Shown one piece after another: positions 8,088-16,582 of a stretch of 32,737 nt of DNA (position 1 is its first letter; every line of letters starts with the position of its first letter). Location: positions 1 to 32,737 of the forward strand of contig PYIZ01000035.1 in assembly GCA_003635265.1 (NCBI GenBank). The letters are read 5' to 3'. The translations under genes were made by a program, and so were the position numbers. The DNA is from Candidatus Poribacteria bacterium. GTDB lineage: Bacteria; Poribacteria; WGA-4E; PCPOR2b. The notes under the pieces were generated by a model that did no database searches, was not told the DNA's origin, and worked only from the letters and a program-made list of their open reading frames with translations.

Positions 8088-9707
8088 ATGACAAAGTACA
8101 TCTTCGTAACTGGCGGTGTAATCTCTGGCATCGGAAAGGGAATAACGACGGCATCGCTTGGTCGCTTGCTCATCGATCGTGGATTCAAGGTGATGGTGGT
8201 CAAAATTGACCCGTATCTCAACTCGGATGCTGGTACAATGAACCCATTCCAACACGGTGAGGTGTTCGTGACGCGGGACGGTGCGGAAACTGATCTCGAT
8301 CTCGGCAACTACGAACGATTCTTGGGAATTGATCTCAATCAATACTCGAACTTCACAACGGGTTCGGTCTACAATGCGGTCATTGCCAAAGAGCGGCGTG
8401 GGGATTATTTGGGTGGGACCGTGCAACTTATCCCGCACATCACTGATGAGATCAAGGAGCGCATCTATCAACTCGGACGCGACAGCGATGCGGAGGTGGT
8501 CATTACGGAGATTGGCGGGACCATTGGGGATTTTGAGACGCCACCATTCGTGGAAGCAATTCGACAGATGGCGGTGGAGGTCGGACGCGAAAATACGATC
8601 TTTATTCATGTCTCGCTAATTTATACCCTTCCTAACGGGGAAAGCAAGAGCAAACCGACCCAACATAGCATCCGTACACTACAAGAGTATGGGATCCAAC
8701 CCGATCTCCTAATTTGCCGCACAAGTCAACCGATGGAGGAAGGAATACGGCAGAAAATCTCGCTCCTTTGTGGACTTCAGGAGGAATACATCGTTGAAGG
8801 GCTTGACACCGACCTAGTTGATGAGATCCCACTGAACTTCGAGCGACAAGGCATGGGGCGTTTGGTGATAAAGCGACTTGGGTTAGAAGAACGTCAATCG
8901 AATGGCGTTGAGTGGGCAAAGATGGTCGATAAACTGAAACACCCCAAATACCGGACCCAGATAGCGATTGTCGGTAAATATGTCCAAGGTTCTGATACCT
9001 ATCTCAGCGTGAAGGAAGCTCTCAAACATGGGGGAATTGCTAACGACTCAGCCGTAGATGTCAAATGGATTGAATCTGACCTATTGAGCGACGACCAAAA
9101 CTTGGATGAGGAGTTTGAGGGAGTTGACGGAATTCTCATTCCCGGAGGTTTTGGTTACCGGGGCATTGAAGGGATGATTGTTGCATCACGCTATGCGCGG
9201 GAGCAGAAGATTCCATATTTTGGGCTATGTCTCGGAATGCAGTGCATGGTGATCGATGTTGCGCGGCACGTCGCAAAATTGAAAGGTGCAAACAGTTCCG
9301 AGTTTGACGAGGAAACACCCCATCCGGTGATTGATCTGATGCTAAATCAACGGGAACAGACCGATCTCGGCGGCACAATGCGCCTCGGACTCTATCCGTG
9401 CGTTCTCAGAGAAAACACAAAAAGCTATGAGGCGTACCAACAACCGATCATCTTAGAACGACACCGTCACCGATATGAATTGAACAACGATTATCGGGAA
9501 GTCCTCGAATCCGAAGGGTTGTATTTTAGCGGGGTATCCCCCGACGAGAATCTGGTTGAAATCACTGAAGTTGTTGATCATCCGTGGATGGTCGGTTCGC
9601 AGTTCCACCCCGAATTTCAATCAAAGCCACTTGAACCGCATCCACTGTTCCGTGACTTTATCCGTGCTGCCTTACACTACCAACAGCAGCAATCACCAAA
9701 TTCCTAG
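8088..9707 (+). CDS. pyrG: CTP synthase
   Basis: Makes CTP from UTP, ATP and glutamine in the cytosol. The 539 residues comprise the N-terminal synthetase domain (KYIFVTGGVISGIGKGI, KIDPYLNSDAGTM, GGTIGDFE) and the C-terminal class I glutamine amidotransferase domain with nucleophile Cys381 (FGLCLGMQ) and the His/Glu pair in SQFHPEF. AAGGAG lies 12 nt before the ATG. The domain order and all key motifs are intact. CTP is the co-substrate of KdsB, encoded 687 nt upstream, and kdsB-pyrG proximity is known from other Gram-negative bacteria. Confidence 0.97.
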   Translation: MTKYIFVTGGVISGIGKGITTASLGRLLIDRGFKVMVVKIDPYLNSDAGTMNPFQHGEVFVTRDGAETDLDLGNYERFLGIDLNQYSNFTTGSVYNAVIAKERRGDYLGGTVQLIPHITDEIKERIYQLGRDSDAEVVITEIGGTIGDFETPPFVEAIRQMAVEVGRENTIFIHVSLIYTLPNGESKSKPTQHSIRTLQEYGIQPDLLICRTSQPMEEGIRQKISLLCGLQEEYIVEGLDTDLVDEIPLNFERQGMGRLVIKRLGLEERQSNGVEWAKMVDKLKHPKYRTQIAIVGKYVQGSDTYLSVKEALKHGGIANDSAVDVKWIESDLLSDDQNLDEEFEGVDGILIPGGFGYRGIEGMIVASRYAREQKIPYFGLCLGMQCMVIDVARHVAKLKGANSSEFDEETPHPVIDLMLNQREQTDLGGTMRLGLYPCVLRENTKSYEAYQQPIILERHRHRYELNNDYREVLESEGLYFSGVSPDENLVEITEVVDHPWMVGSQFHPEFQSKPLEPHPLFRDFIRAALHYQQQQSPNS

Positions 9708-9716
9708 CAGTGGAAG

Positions 9717-9736
9717 CCCCGTCCTTTAGGGCGGGG
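9717..9736. repeat. GC-rich hairpin of IS200/IS605-end type after pyrG
   Basis: CCCCGTCC-TTTA-GGGCGGGG forms an 8-bp stem (one G-T pair) with a four-base loop, nine bases after the pyrG stop and preceded by GGAAG. There is no following T-run, so it is not a classic intrinsic terminator. Hairpins of this GGAAGCCCCGxCCTTTA type are typical of the right ends of IS200/IS605 elements and the omegaRNAs they encode. No tnpA or tnpB is present, so it would be a stand-alone remnant. The similarity is recalled, not searched. Confidence 0.5.
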
Positions 9737-9763
9737 TAACTGACGAATAACACATAACGAGTA

Positions 9764-9805
9764 AGGGATCAAAAACCAACCGTCGAGTCCCAGAGGGATC
9801 AAAAA
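9764..9805 (+). repeat. Pair of 12-bp direct repeats upstream of the LarA-family gene
   Basis: AGGGATCAAAAA occurs at 9764-9775 and again at 9794-9805, exactly 30 bp apart, 61-102 nt before the start of the LarA-family gene. The phasing is about three helical turns and could suit a regulator, but no promoter boxes could be placed with confidence around it. Confidence 0.35.
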
Positions 9806-9865
9806 ATTGCCTTTTTCTGTCTCTGTGGTTTCTTTTACGCATCACGTATTAGGTGGAGGTCCGTT

Positions 9866-11125
9866 ATGTCTAAAAACTACGCTAAGATGTACTCTCGCGC
9901 TTGGTATGGCGACGAGGAGATTACATTGACGTTTCCCGAAAATTGGGAAGTCACAATGGTTGCGCCTAAGGATGCACCCGAGTTGTCGGACGCAGCAATC
10001 GAAGCTGCATTTGGTCAACCCATCGGCACACCGCGTATTGAAGAAATGGCGCGCGGCAAAAGCGATGCTGTTATCATTGTCGATGATCTCAGTCGGCCAA
10101 CACCGGCAGCGACAGTTATCCCGCTCCTACTCCGTGAACTGCACCAAGCGGGCATCCCTAAAAACGAAATTCGCTTTGTTGTTGGTCCCGGTTCACATCG
10201 TCCTATCACGGATGAGGAGATAGTGAAGAAAGTGGGGGCTGATATTGCGGCGTCTTATGAAGTAACAAACCACGACTTTATGAGCGGGAATCTCCGGGCA
10301 CTGGGGAACCTAGATGAGGGTATGCCAATCTATATCAACCCAGTTGTGGCAGATGCTGATTTCAAAGTCTGCTTGGGCGGTATTTACCCTCATAAAGCGG
10401 TCGGATTTGGTGGAGGAGCAAAGTTGATCGTCCCCGGCGTATCAGGGTTTTCCACGATGTTCCACTTCCACAATTACTATCCGGGGCGAGGTCATGCAAC
10501 CGTTGAGAGGCAGATCGACAAAACTGATGCACGGGACGTTGCAGAAGCGGCTGCCAGAGTCGTTGGAGTGGATGCCATTGTAAACCTAGTCATCAACAGT
10601 AGACGCGAAATAGCCGGTCTATTTGTCGGCGATTTAGTGGAAGCACACCGAGCCGGCGCACGTTTTGCCTTGGAAACCTATGGGACACAGATTCCAGAGG
10701 CTGTTCGCCAAGAAACGGATGTGATCGTGCTAAACTGCTATCCGATTGACTCGGATGCAATTCAAACCACCAAAACATTCTGGGCACGACGGTATTTTGA
10801 TGATGTCTACACGATTGCCGTTAATCCTGCAAGTGATGGGTTCTGCTATCACGGACTCTATGATTTGTTAGATTATCCACGCTATCTTAGGCGGAGGGCG
10901 CGGAAAACCCCGATCGCGTTACCCACACCGGAAATCGAATCTCCGGGCCAAGCACTAGTTTGGTCAGAGCATTTCCCGCCAGATGAGTTTTACAAGGATC
11001 ATCCCGGCGACATCCTCTTCCGTGAATGGGATACGCTTGTCAATAGGCTTGCGGAGAAGTTGCCCCAGAACGCGAAAGTAGCCGCCTTTCCATGTGCCAG
11101 TATCCAAGTGTTGGCAGAGGAATAG
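9866..11125 (+). CDS. LarA-family nickel-pincer racemase/epimerase (DUF2088)
   Basis: A 419-residue protein of the lactate racemase family, whose members use a nickel-pincer nucleotide to racemise or epimerise 2-hydroxy acids. Visible: VIIVDDLSRPTP (DDxTRP-like, residues 73-80), GPGSH111RP, IYPH176KAVGFGGGAK186LIVPG and FHFH202N. The positions line up with His108, His174, Lys184 and His200 of Lactobacillus plantarum LarA with an offset of two or three, so cofactor attachment, nickel and acid/base residues are all kept. The LarB/C/E cofactor-making genes are not in the window. Substrate is unknown; lactate, malate and sugar acids are known in the family. TAGGTGGAGG precedes the ATG. First gene of a three-gene cassette. 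Confidence 0.88.
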   Translation: MSKNYAKMYSRAWYGDEEITLTFPENWEVTMVAPKDAPELSDAAIEAAFGQPIGTPRIEEMARGKSDAVIIVDDLSRPTPAATVIPLLLRELHQAGIPKNEIRFVVGPGSHRPITDEEIVKKVGADIAASYEVTNHDFMSGNLRALGNLDEGMPIYINPVVADADFKVCLGGIYPHKAVGFGGGAKLIVPGVSGFSTMFHFHNYYPGRGHATVERQIDKTDARDVAEAAARVVGVDAIVNLVINSRREIAGLFVGDLVEAHRAGARFALETYGTQIPEAVRQETDVIVLNCYPIDSDAIQTTKTFWARRYFDDVYTIAVNPASDGFCYHGLYDLLDYPRYLRRRARKTPIALPTPEIESPGQALVWSEHFPPDEFYKDHPGDILFREWDTLVNRLAEKLPQNAKVAAFPCASIQVLAEE

Positions 11126-11169
11126 TTGAGAAATAAACTGCGGGAGATCCGAAGCAGGAGGTAGCCAAA

Positions 11170-12201
11170 GTGGGAGAAAACCGCGTCGAAACAGGGAATC
11201 CACTGCGCATGATTGTCGTAGGCAGCGGCAGAGGCAAGTCACACGTACGCAGCTTTCTGGCGCGACCTGACAAGTTTGAATTGGTCGGCTTGGTCGATAT
11301 TGATGAGCTACGACTTAAAGCTGCTATTAGTGATCTCGAATTACCGGACCATCTTGCCTACACCTCATACCCCGAAGCGTTAGGACAGTCTGATTGTGAT
11401 GGTGTTATGATCGCTACGTGGGCGCGTACACACGATGAGCTAGTAGAGGCTGCAATCGAAGCCGACAAGCACGTCATGGTGGAGAAGCCGTTTACACTGG
11501 AACTGGCACCCGCCAAACGACTCACCGAGATGGCGGAGGCTCGCGGGTTAAAAATCGTTGTAACGCAGCAGTGGCGATACCTACCCGGACAGCGCACGGT
11601 GCGACGTTTGATGACAGAGGAGGCTTATGGCGAACCACAGACGGGACACATGTTCTCCTACAAAGCCCGTGGTAGCGAGTATCCCGACTCCGAGCACTCG
11701 CAACTCTGGCAGATGACCGTCCACGAAATCGACTCGCTGATTGCGATGGTGAACCGACGCGTGGTGGAGGTGTCTGGTCATTCTTACCGACCGCCGAAAA
11801 CGACTTGGAATCGCGAATCCACCGCCACCGCCGAGATTACCTTCGATAACGGTGCCCGTTTCGTGATCGTATCTACTTCCGATGCCCGTGTGAACACCAG
11901 TGAATTCCGCGCAGAGTGCGAACATGGCGCAGTTGTCTTACACAGTCCACAAGGATTCGGTGGTCCGGAGACCTTGCTTATTGGGAAAAACCGAGCACGT
12001 GAATTGAGTAAGGTAGAGATTGATCCGGACTTCACTGGCTCACGCCAGCTTGATTTGCACGTTGCTACTACGTTTGCTGATTGGGTAAACGGCGGACCTG
12101 AGCCGGAGACCAGTGGTCGCAATAACCTACCGGTCCTCGCTACTTTGAACGCCGTCATAGAATCAGGAGAATCCGGCCGAGCAGTGCGAGTAGAGGTTTA
12201 G
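11170..12201 (+). CDS. Gfo/Idh/MocA family NAD(P)-dependent oxidoreductase
   Basis: A 343-residue dehydrogenase with an N-terminal Rossmann domain (MIVVGSGRGKSH, residues 14-25; LVDID after strand 2) and the family's EKP motif at residues 105-107 (MVEKPF), followed by the alpha/beta dimerisation domain. The HEIDSL segment carries the usual catalytic-type His. Members oxidise or reduce sugars, inositols and related polyols. The start is GTG at 11170 with AGGAGG about ten nt upstream. It lies 44 nt after the LarA-family gene, so the two are probably co-transcribed and may act on the same hydroxy-acid or sugar-acid pathway. Confidence 0.88.
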   Translation: MGENRVETGNPLRMIVVGSGRGKSHVRSFLARPDKFELVGLVDIDELRLKAAISDLELPDHLAYTSYPEALGQSDCDGVMIATWARTHDELVEAAIEADKHVMVEKPFTLELAPAKRLTEMAEARGLKIVVTQQWRYLPGQRTVRRLMTEEAYGEPQTGHMFSYKARGSEYPDSEHSQLWQMTVHEIDSLIAMVNRRVVEVSGHSYRPPKTTWNRESTATAEITFDNGARFVIVSTSDARVNTSEFRAECEHGAVVLHSPQGFGGPETLLIGKNRARELSKVEIDPDFTGSRQLDLHVATTFADWVNGGPEPETSGRNNLPVLATLNAVIESGESGRAVRVEV

Positions 12202-12218
12202 GAACTTTTGACGTATTT

Positions 12219-12248
12219 TGTAGGGAACGCAGATCTGCGTTCCCTACA
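12219..12248. repeat. 30-bp perfect palindrome
   Basis: The half-site TGTAGGGAACGCAGA is followed immediately by its exact reverse complement, centred on AGATCT at 12231-12236. It sits in the 59-nt gap between the oxidoreductase and the ThDP enzyme gene, four bases before the AAGGAG of the latter. It resembles REP/MITE-type palindromes dispersed in repeat-rich genomes and could also form an RNA hairpin affecting the third gene of the cassette. Confidence 0.85.
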
Positions 12249-12260
12249 CAAGGAGAATAT

Positions 12261-13937
12261 ATGAAGGTAACCGGTTCGCATCTTATCGTCCAAGCATTAC
12301 AAGCGGAAGGGATAGACCAGATTTTTACCCTAGCAGGTGATCACACCCTACATCTGATGGACGTTATGGCGGAGGAGGGGTTCAAGTTCATTGACACCCG
12401 CCATGAACAGGCCGCAGTGGACATGGCAAATGCGTGGGGACGGATCAAAGGCTCCCCCGGTATATCAATGTTTACTTCACCGGGACATGTAAACGCTATA
12501 CCGGGACTCGCGTTGGCGTATCACATGGAATCTCCGGTCATCAACATCACAGGTTCCGCAGCGCAGAACCAACTGGGACAGGGGATCGCGCAGCAAGAGA
12601 TCGATCAGGTTGGGATGGCAAAACCGATTACAAAAGAGTCATGGTTCATCTCCGACCCGTACCGGATCCCAGAGTATTTCGCACGTGCTTTCCGCACCGC
12701 CTTAGCAGGCAGACGCGGTCCCATTCACCTGACCATCCCTGTAGATGTCCAAAGCGCTGAAGTGGACGAAAGCCGAGTACATTTTGATCCGCCTGAAGTA
12801 TACCGTCGCTCCGGTCAAGTTATGGGTGACCCGACCCTTGTAAAAGAGGCGATAGAGCTGCTCCAAAGCGCGCAGCGACCGATGGTGCTAGCGGGCAATG
12901 CAACTGATTCCGTAAATCGGGAGGATTTGCAGCGGTTTTTGGAGATAACGCAGCTGCCGCTGTTCACCGAGGAGATAGCCCGTGGACTCGTTCCCGATAC
13001 CCACCCCTACTGCTTCGGATTCGCGGACGGAAGGGTCAACCTTGTCTCGCGTCGATTGGATGAGGCAGACGCTGTGCTGTTACTCGGTAAGAAATTAGAC
13101 TTTACCATCTCCTTCGGCGGACCGCCGACCCTCGCCGCTGATGTGCGTATCATCCAAGTGGATCCATCAGCCGATCAGATTGGTCTCTCACGCGCCGTGG
13201 ATGTTGGCATTTTGGGAGATGTTGGTGCGGTGGTGAGGCAGTTAGCGCAGGAAGCCGAGGGGTATCAATGGAATGAAAATCCAATTGTTGAAGAACTCAG
13301 GGGCACCCGTAACGCTCAAGAGCAGGATTTGGACAGCCAGTCAGCGCCAGCCACCCCGCTACACGCGATGTCCGTTCACAAACATCTGCGCTCCCTGCTG
13401 GGCGAGAATGACTGTTTAATCTTCGAGGGCAGCGACTTTTCCTTCTATGGGACCCCCTACTATCCCAGTCTGCGTCCTAGACGTTGGTTTACCAATAGTA
13501 CGCTTGGAATGATAGGATGGGGCGTATCCTATGGCGTGGGTGCACAAGTCGCACTACCTCAATCCAAAGTGGTCGTTCTCACCGGAGATGGTGCCTTCGG
13601 ATTCAGTGCTATGGAGTTGGACACCGCTGTACGGCACAACTTGCCCGTAGTCATCGTGATTGGGAACGATAGTGTCTGGGGAATAGACTATCATCAGCAG
13701 GTACAGCTCTTCGGAAAAAGTGTGGCGACCGAGCTGCTGCCCTCACGGTACGACAAGGTGGCAGAAGCACTCGGTGCCCACGGCGAATATGTTGAGGAAC
13801 CACATCAACTGCGCGGGGCCCTAGAGCGTGCTCTTGCCTCGGACAAACCCGCGCTAGTCAACGTGCGGATTCAGGCGAACCCCAGTCCATTGACAGAATA
13901 CATCATTGAGCGGAAAACCGCCTTCACCGGAAGATAG
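12261..13937 (+). CDS. Thiamine-diphosphate-dependent enzyme (acetolactate synthase-like large subunit)
   Basis: A 558-residue enzyme with the three-domain plan of the acetolactate synthase/benzaldehyde lyase/oxalyl-CoA decarboxylase group. Glu49 (DTRHEQAAVDMA) is the ThDP-activating glutamate, SPGHVNAIPGL follows, and the diphosphate/Mg motif is G442-D-G444 with Asn469 (VIGNDSVWG), the standard GDG-x24-N spacing. It could make, condense or decarboxylate 2-oxo acids; the exact reaction is not readable. No small regulatory subunit gene follows, which argues against a branched-chain amino-acid synthase. AAGGAG precedes the ATG. Third gene of the cassette with the LarA-family and Gfo/Idh proteins; converges on the amidohydrolase gene 28 nt downstream. 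Confidence 0.85.
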   Translation: MKVTGSHLIVQALQAEGIDQIFTLAGDHTLHLMDVMAEEGFKFIDTRHEQAAVDMANAWGRIKGSPGISMFTSPGHVNAIPGLALAYHMESPVINITGSAAQNQLGQGIAQQEIDQVGMAKPITKESWFISDPYRIPEYFARAFRTALAGRRGPIHLTIPVDVQSAEVDESRVHFDPPEVYRRSGQVMGDPTLVKEAIELLQSAQRPMVLAGNATDSVNREDLQRFLEITQLPLFTEEIARGLVPDTHPYCFGFADGRVNLVSRRLDEADAVLLLGKKLDFTISFGGPPTLAADVRIIQVDPSADQIGLSRAVDVGILGDVGAVVRQLAQEAEGYQWNENPIVEELRGTRNAQEQDLDSQSAPATPLHAMSVHKHLRSLLGENDCLIFEGSDFSFYGTPYYPSLRPRRWFTNSTLGMIGWGVSYGVGAQVALPQSKVVVLTGDGAFGFSAMELDTAVRHNLPVVIVIGNDSVWGIDYHQQVQLFGKSVATELLPSRYDKVAEALGAHGEYVEEPHQLRGALERALASDKPALVNVRIQANPSPLTEYIIERKTAFTGR

Positions 13938-13965
13938 ATTTATAAGTAGGGTTTGCTTGAGACAC

Positions 13966-15165
13966 TTACGCCGTTGCGTAATACTCCTCCCAATCCACAC
14001 CGGCGCGTCCATTCAAATCCCACTCGACCTGCCCATCAATCAAGGTCAACTCACACTCTAGCTTCTGATTCCCCACAAAGAGTGCCCGTCTGACATCTAG
14101 AAAACCGAATTCACCCTCATTAAGTTTGAGCACGGCAACATCCGCCACTGCTCCGATACTCAAGTGACCATATTCCGGGCGGTTGATCATCTCTGCCGGG
14201 GTAATCGTTGACATCTTGATAACATCAAACAGAGAAACACCTATATTCAGAATCTTTGACATCGTCGTTGCCATGTCCTTCATCCCAGCATTCATACTGC
14301 CGGTGTGAAGGTCTGTTGAAATCGAATCCGGTATCCACCCTTGTTCGATAGCAGGTATTGCTTGGTTCCACACAAAACTTCCAGCCCCATGTCCTACGTC
14401 AAACTTGACGCCGCGCTCACGGGCTTCTGCAAAATAAGGCTGCAACTTCCCCTTTTCATCAAACATCGGTATCGCGGCTTGGTACATGTGGGTGCTAATG
14501 TCGCCGGGACCTATATGCTCAAGTATCATCTCCGGATAAGGACGCTCCGGACGAAACGAACCAAAATCAATCATGGCGAACAAGTTCGTCAATCTCGCAG
14601 CTTCCACAGCACGGTCAACCCCAAGCCATTCAGGACCCGCGTAGTGAGCGGTCTTAATTCCCACAACAATATCGGGATAGCGTTCAGCGACCTTCGCCGT
14701 TGCTTCGGGTTCCATATCCGGTACGTTCTGCTCGATGGCGCCGCCACCCATGCCGTGTCCCACAATGTTGAGCAGCGCAAACACACGGGTTTTCGACCTG
14801 TCAATGACGCGATCTTTGAAGTCGGGAAAATTCCGCCACCCCGAACTCCCGACATCAAGAACTGTGGTCACACCTGTGCGAAAATTGTATCCATCGGGAT
14901 ATAGGGAGTTGTCACCGCAGTAGGCGTTTCGCTGACCGGTGCCGGCGTAGGCGTGGACGTGTATATCTAACAAGCCGGGCGTGACATAAAGCCCATCGAC
15001 ATGAACAACCTTTTCTGCCTCTGCGTCCGGAATGTTCTCCGCCACGCGCGCGATCTTCCCATCTGCAATCCCAACATCCATCGCCTGATCAATGTTGTTT
15101 TTGGGATCAATAACGTGCCCACCTTTGAGTAGCAGATCTAAACTATTTTGTGTTGTTTCGGACAT
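13966..15165 (-). CDS. Amidohydrolase/deacetylase family metalloenzyme
   Basis: A 399-residue TIM-barrel hydrolase of the dihydroorotase-like amidohydrolase superfamily. Metal-site residues visible are H69-x-H71 (DIHVHA), Lys171 (VGIKTAHY, the carboxylated lysine position), His226 (STHMYQ), His259 (VGHGAGS) and Asp285 (STDLHTGS). N- and C-terminal beta-sandwich parts are present (LLLKGGHVIDP, ALFVGNQKLECELTLIDG). Enzymes close to this type cleave N-acetyl or other amide groups; substrate unknown. The frame extends to an ATG at 15198, but GGAGGAATATT sits directly before the ATG at 15165. It converges on the ThDP enzyme gene. Confidence 0.88.
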   Translation of the reverse strand: MSETTQNSLDLLLKGGHVIDPKNNIDQAMDVGIADGKIARVAENIPDAEAEKVVHVDGLYVTPGLLDIHVHAYAGTGQRNAYCGDNSLYPDGYNFRTGVTTVLDVGSSGWRNFPDFKDRVIDRSKTRVFALLNIVGHGMGGGAIEQNVPDMEPEATAKVAERYPDIVVGIKTAHYAGPEWLGVDRAVEAARLTNLFAMIDFGSFRPERPYPEMILEHIGPGDISTHMYQAAIPMFDEKGKLQPYFAEARERGVKFDVGHGAGSFVWNQAIPAIEQGWIPDSISTDLHTGSMNAGMKDMATTMSKILNIGVSLFDVIKMSTITPAEMINRPEYGHLSIGAVADVAVLKLNEGEFGFLDVRRALFVGNQKLECELTLIDGQVEWDLNGRAGVDWEEYYATA

Positions 15166-15206
15166 AATATTCCTCCATTTCTGAATTATGTATAGCATTC
15201 AGCAGT

Positions 15207-15245
15207 CCAATGAACCAATGAACTCGTGAACTAATAAACCAGTGA
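15207..15245. repeat. Degenerate tandem AATGAAC-type tract
   Basis: A run of near-copies of a seven-to-nine-base unit (CAATGAAC, CAATGAAC, TCGTGAAC, TAATAAAC, CAGTGA) lies between aroB and the amidohydrolase gene. A matching tract occurs at 32508-32540. No function can be given. Confidence 0.55.
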
Positions 15246-15283
15246 GGCGATAGGTAGTAACCTGCGTCATTTCAACATAAAAA

Positions 15284-16447
15284 CTATCCCTCCTCGGTAG
15301 CGGTAGCATCTTCTGAGGGGCTAAAGATTTGCTTTTCTACCAAGTATTGAAGTAAATCTGGAAGATCATTTTTAAGTACGTCCTTTATGGTTATATCCCC
15401 AATTTTCGTCGGCAATATAAATCGCAAAGTGTTGCCCCGCCGCTTTTTATCATGTAACATCGGTTGAAGCAAGGGATCGATCGAAACCCCTAACGCATCG
15501 GTCGGCAAGCCAATTCTGGACAATAACTTTGATTGTCTCTCCGCATCTGCGAGGGGAAGAATTTCCGTTTTGACTGCAAGATATGAGGCAGCAACCATGC
15601 CCACAGAAACCGCTTCCCCATGCAAATATCTATGGTAAAGTGATTCCAAGGCATGTCCGATCGTGTGCCCATAATTTAGAATCGCCCGGCGATCTGTTCG
15701 CTCTTCCGGATCTTCCTCCACAACTGCAATTTTATGTTCACAACATCTTCTAACAAGCTTTTCTAAAACATCGGGATCTTTCGCGATTATATTCTCTACG
15801 TTAGCCTCTAGATAGTTAAATAACTCACTATCCATAATCACAGCGTACTTAACCACCTCTGCAAGCCCCGCTCTTAACTCTCGCGCGTTGAGTGTTTGCA
15901 GAAAGCTAGCATCAATGCAGATCATTTTTGGATGATAAAATCCGCCGACTATATTTTTAACTCTAGCCAGATTAATGGCAACCTTCCCTCCAAGGCTGCT
16001 ATCAGCTTGAGCGATGAGCGTGGTGGGTATATGCACCAATGGAAGCCCACGCAGAAACGTACTCGCAGCGAACCCAGCCAAATCGCCGATGACGCCGCCA
16101 CCCATTGCGATAATCACGGATTGCCTGTCCAACTGATGCTCCGCGAAGAAATCGTACAACATCCCAAGACCCCAATAGGATTTTGTTCTTTCCCCTTCTG
16201 GGATCGCTTCGACGATCAGATCTACTCCTATACTTGCGAGGCTTTCAGAGATCTGGGAGATTTTAGCGGCATGAACCTCTTCAATGGTTTGATTGGTCAC
16301 CAATAACGCCTGAGAGCAACGCGGCAGATGTTCCTTAAAGATAGTCCCAAATTCGGAAATAATATCGGTTCCGATATAGATGGGATATGTGGTTTTTTCG
16401 TCTATTGTTGTCCAGATAGGTTCAATTTTACTTTTCGTTGAGTCCAT
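15284..16447 (-). CDS. aroB: 3-dehydroquinate synthase
   Basis: Second step of the shikimate pathway: DAHP to 3-dehydroquinate, cytosolic, NAD- and metal-dependent. Recognised by IPEGERTKSYW, MGGGVIGDLAGFAAS, IPTTLIAQADSSLGGKVAIN, GLAEVVKYAVIMD, the metal ligands in NYGHTIGHALE and HGEAVSVGM, and DKKRRGNTLRFILP. The frame is open to 16552, but the first 35 codons are not family-like and the ATG at 16447 has GGAGATT directly upstream, giving 387 residues, a little above the usual 360. No other shikimate gene is in the window. Confidence 0.94.
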   Translation of the reverse strand: MDSTKSKIEPIWTTIDEKTTYPIYIGTDIISEFGTIFKEHLPRCSQALLVTNQTIEEVHAAKISQISESLASIGVDLIVEAIPEGERTKSYWGLGMLYDFFAEHQLDRQSVIIAMGGGVIGDLAGFAASTFLRGLPLVHIPTTLIAQADSSLGGKVAINLARVKNIVGGFYHPKMICIDASFLQTLNARELRAGLAEVVKYAVIMDSELFNYLEANVENIIAKDPDVLEKLVRRCCEHKIAVVEEDPEERTDRRAILNYGHTIGHALESLYHRYLHGEAVSVGMVAASYLAVKTEILPLADAERQSKLLSRIGLPTDALGVSIDPLLQPMLHDKKRRGNTLRFILPTKIGDITIKDVLKNDLPDLLQYLVEKQIFSPSEDATATEEG

Positions 16448-16582
16448 AATCTCCGACCATATTTTTAACGCAAGGACGCTAGGGTACAAAGGCGCAATGA
16501 GAAGAACTGAAAACGAGAAAGAAATTATCTCATTTTCCCGTTTTCCCATCACTCTTGTTTTGTTGCTAGAGCTATTAAAAGC

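Noticed and set aside
7788..8609. 273-codon minus-strand open frame across the nucleotidyltransferase gene and pyrG
   Set aside because: It lies antisense to two well-supported genes, has no family-like segments and no good ribosome binding site; it arises from codon bias on the other strand.
9717..9736. Intrinsic terminator of pyrG
   Set aside because: The GC-rich stem is not followed by a T-run (TAACTGACG follows), so rho-independent termination is not supported.
14341..14904. 187-codon plus-strand open frame
   Set aside because: Antisense to the amidohydrolase gene, whose metal-site motifs are clear; the translated product has no recognisable domain.
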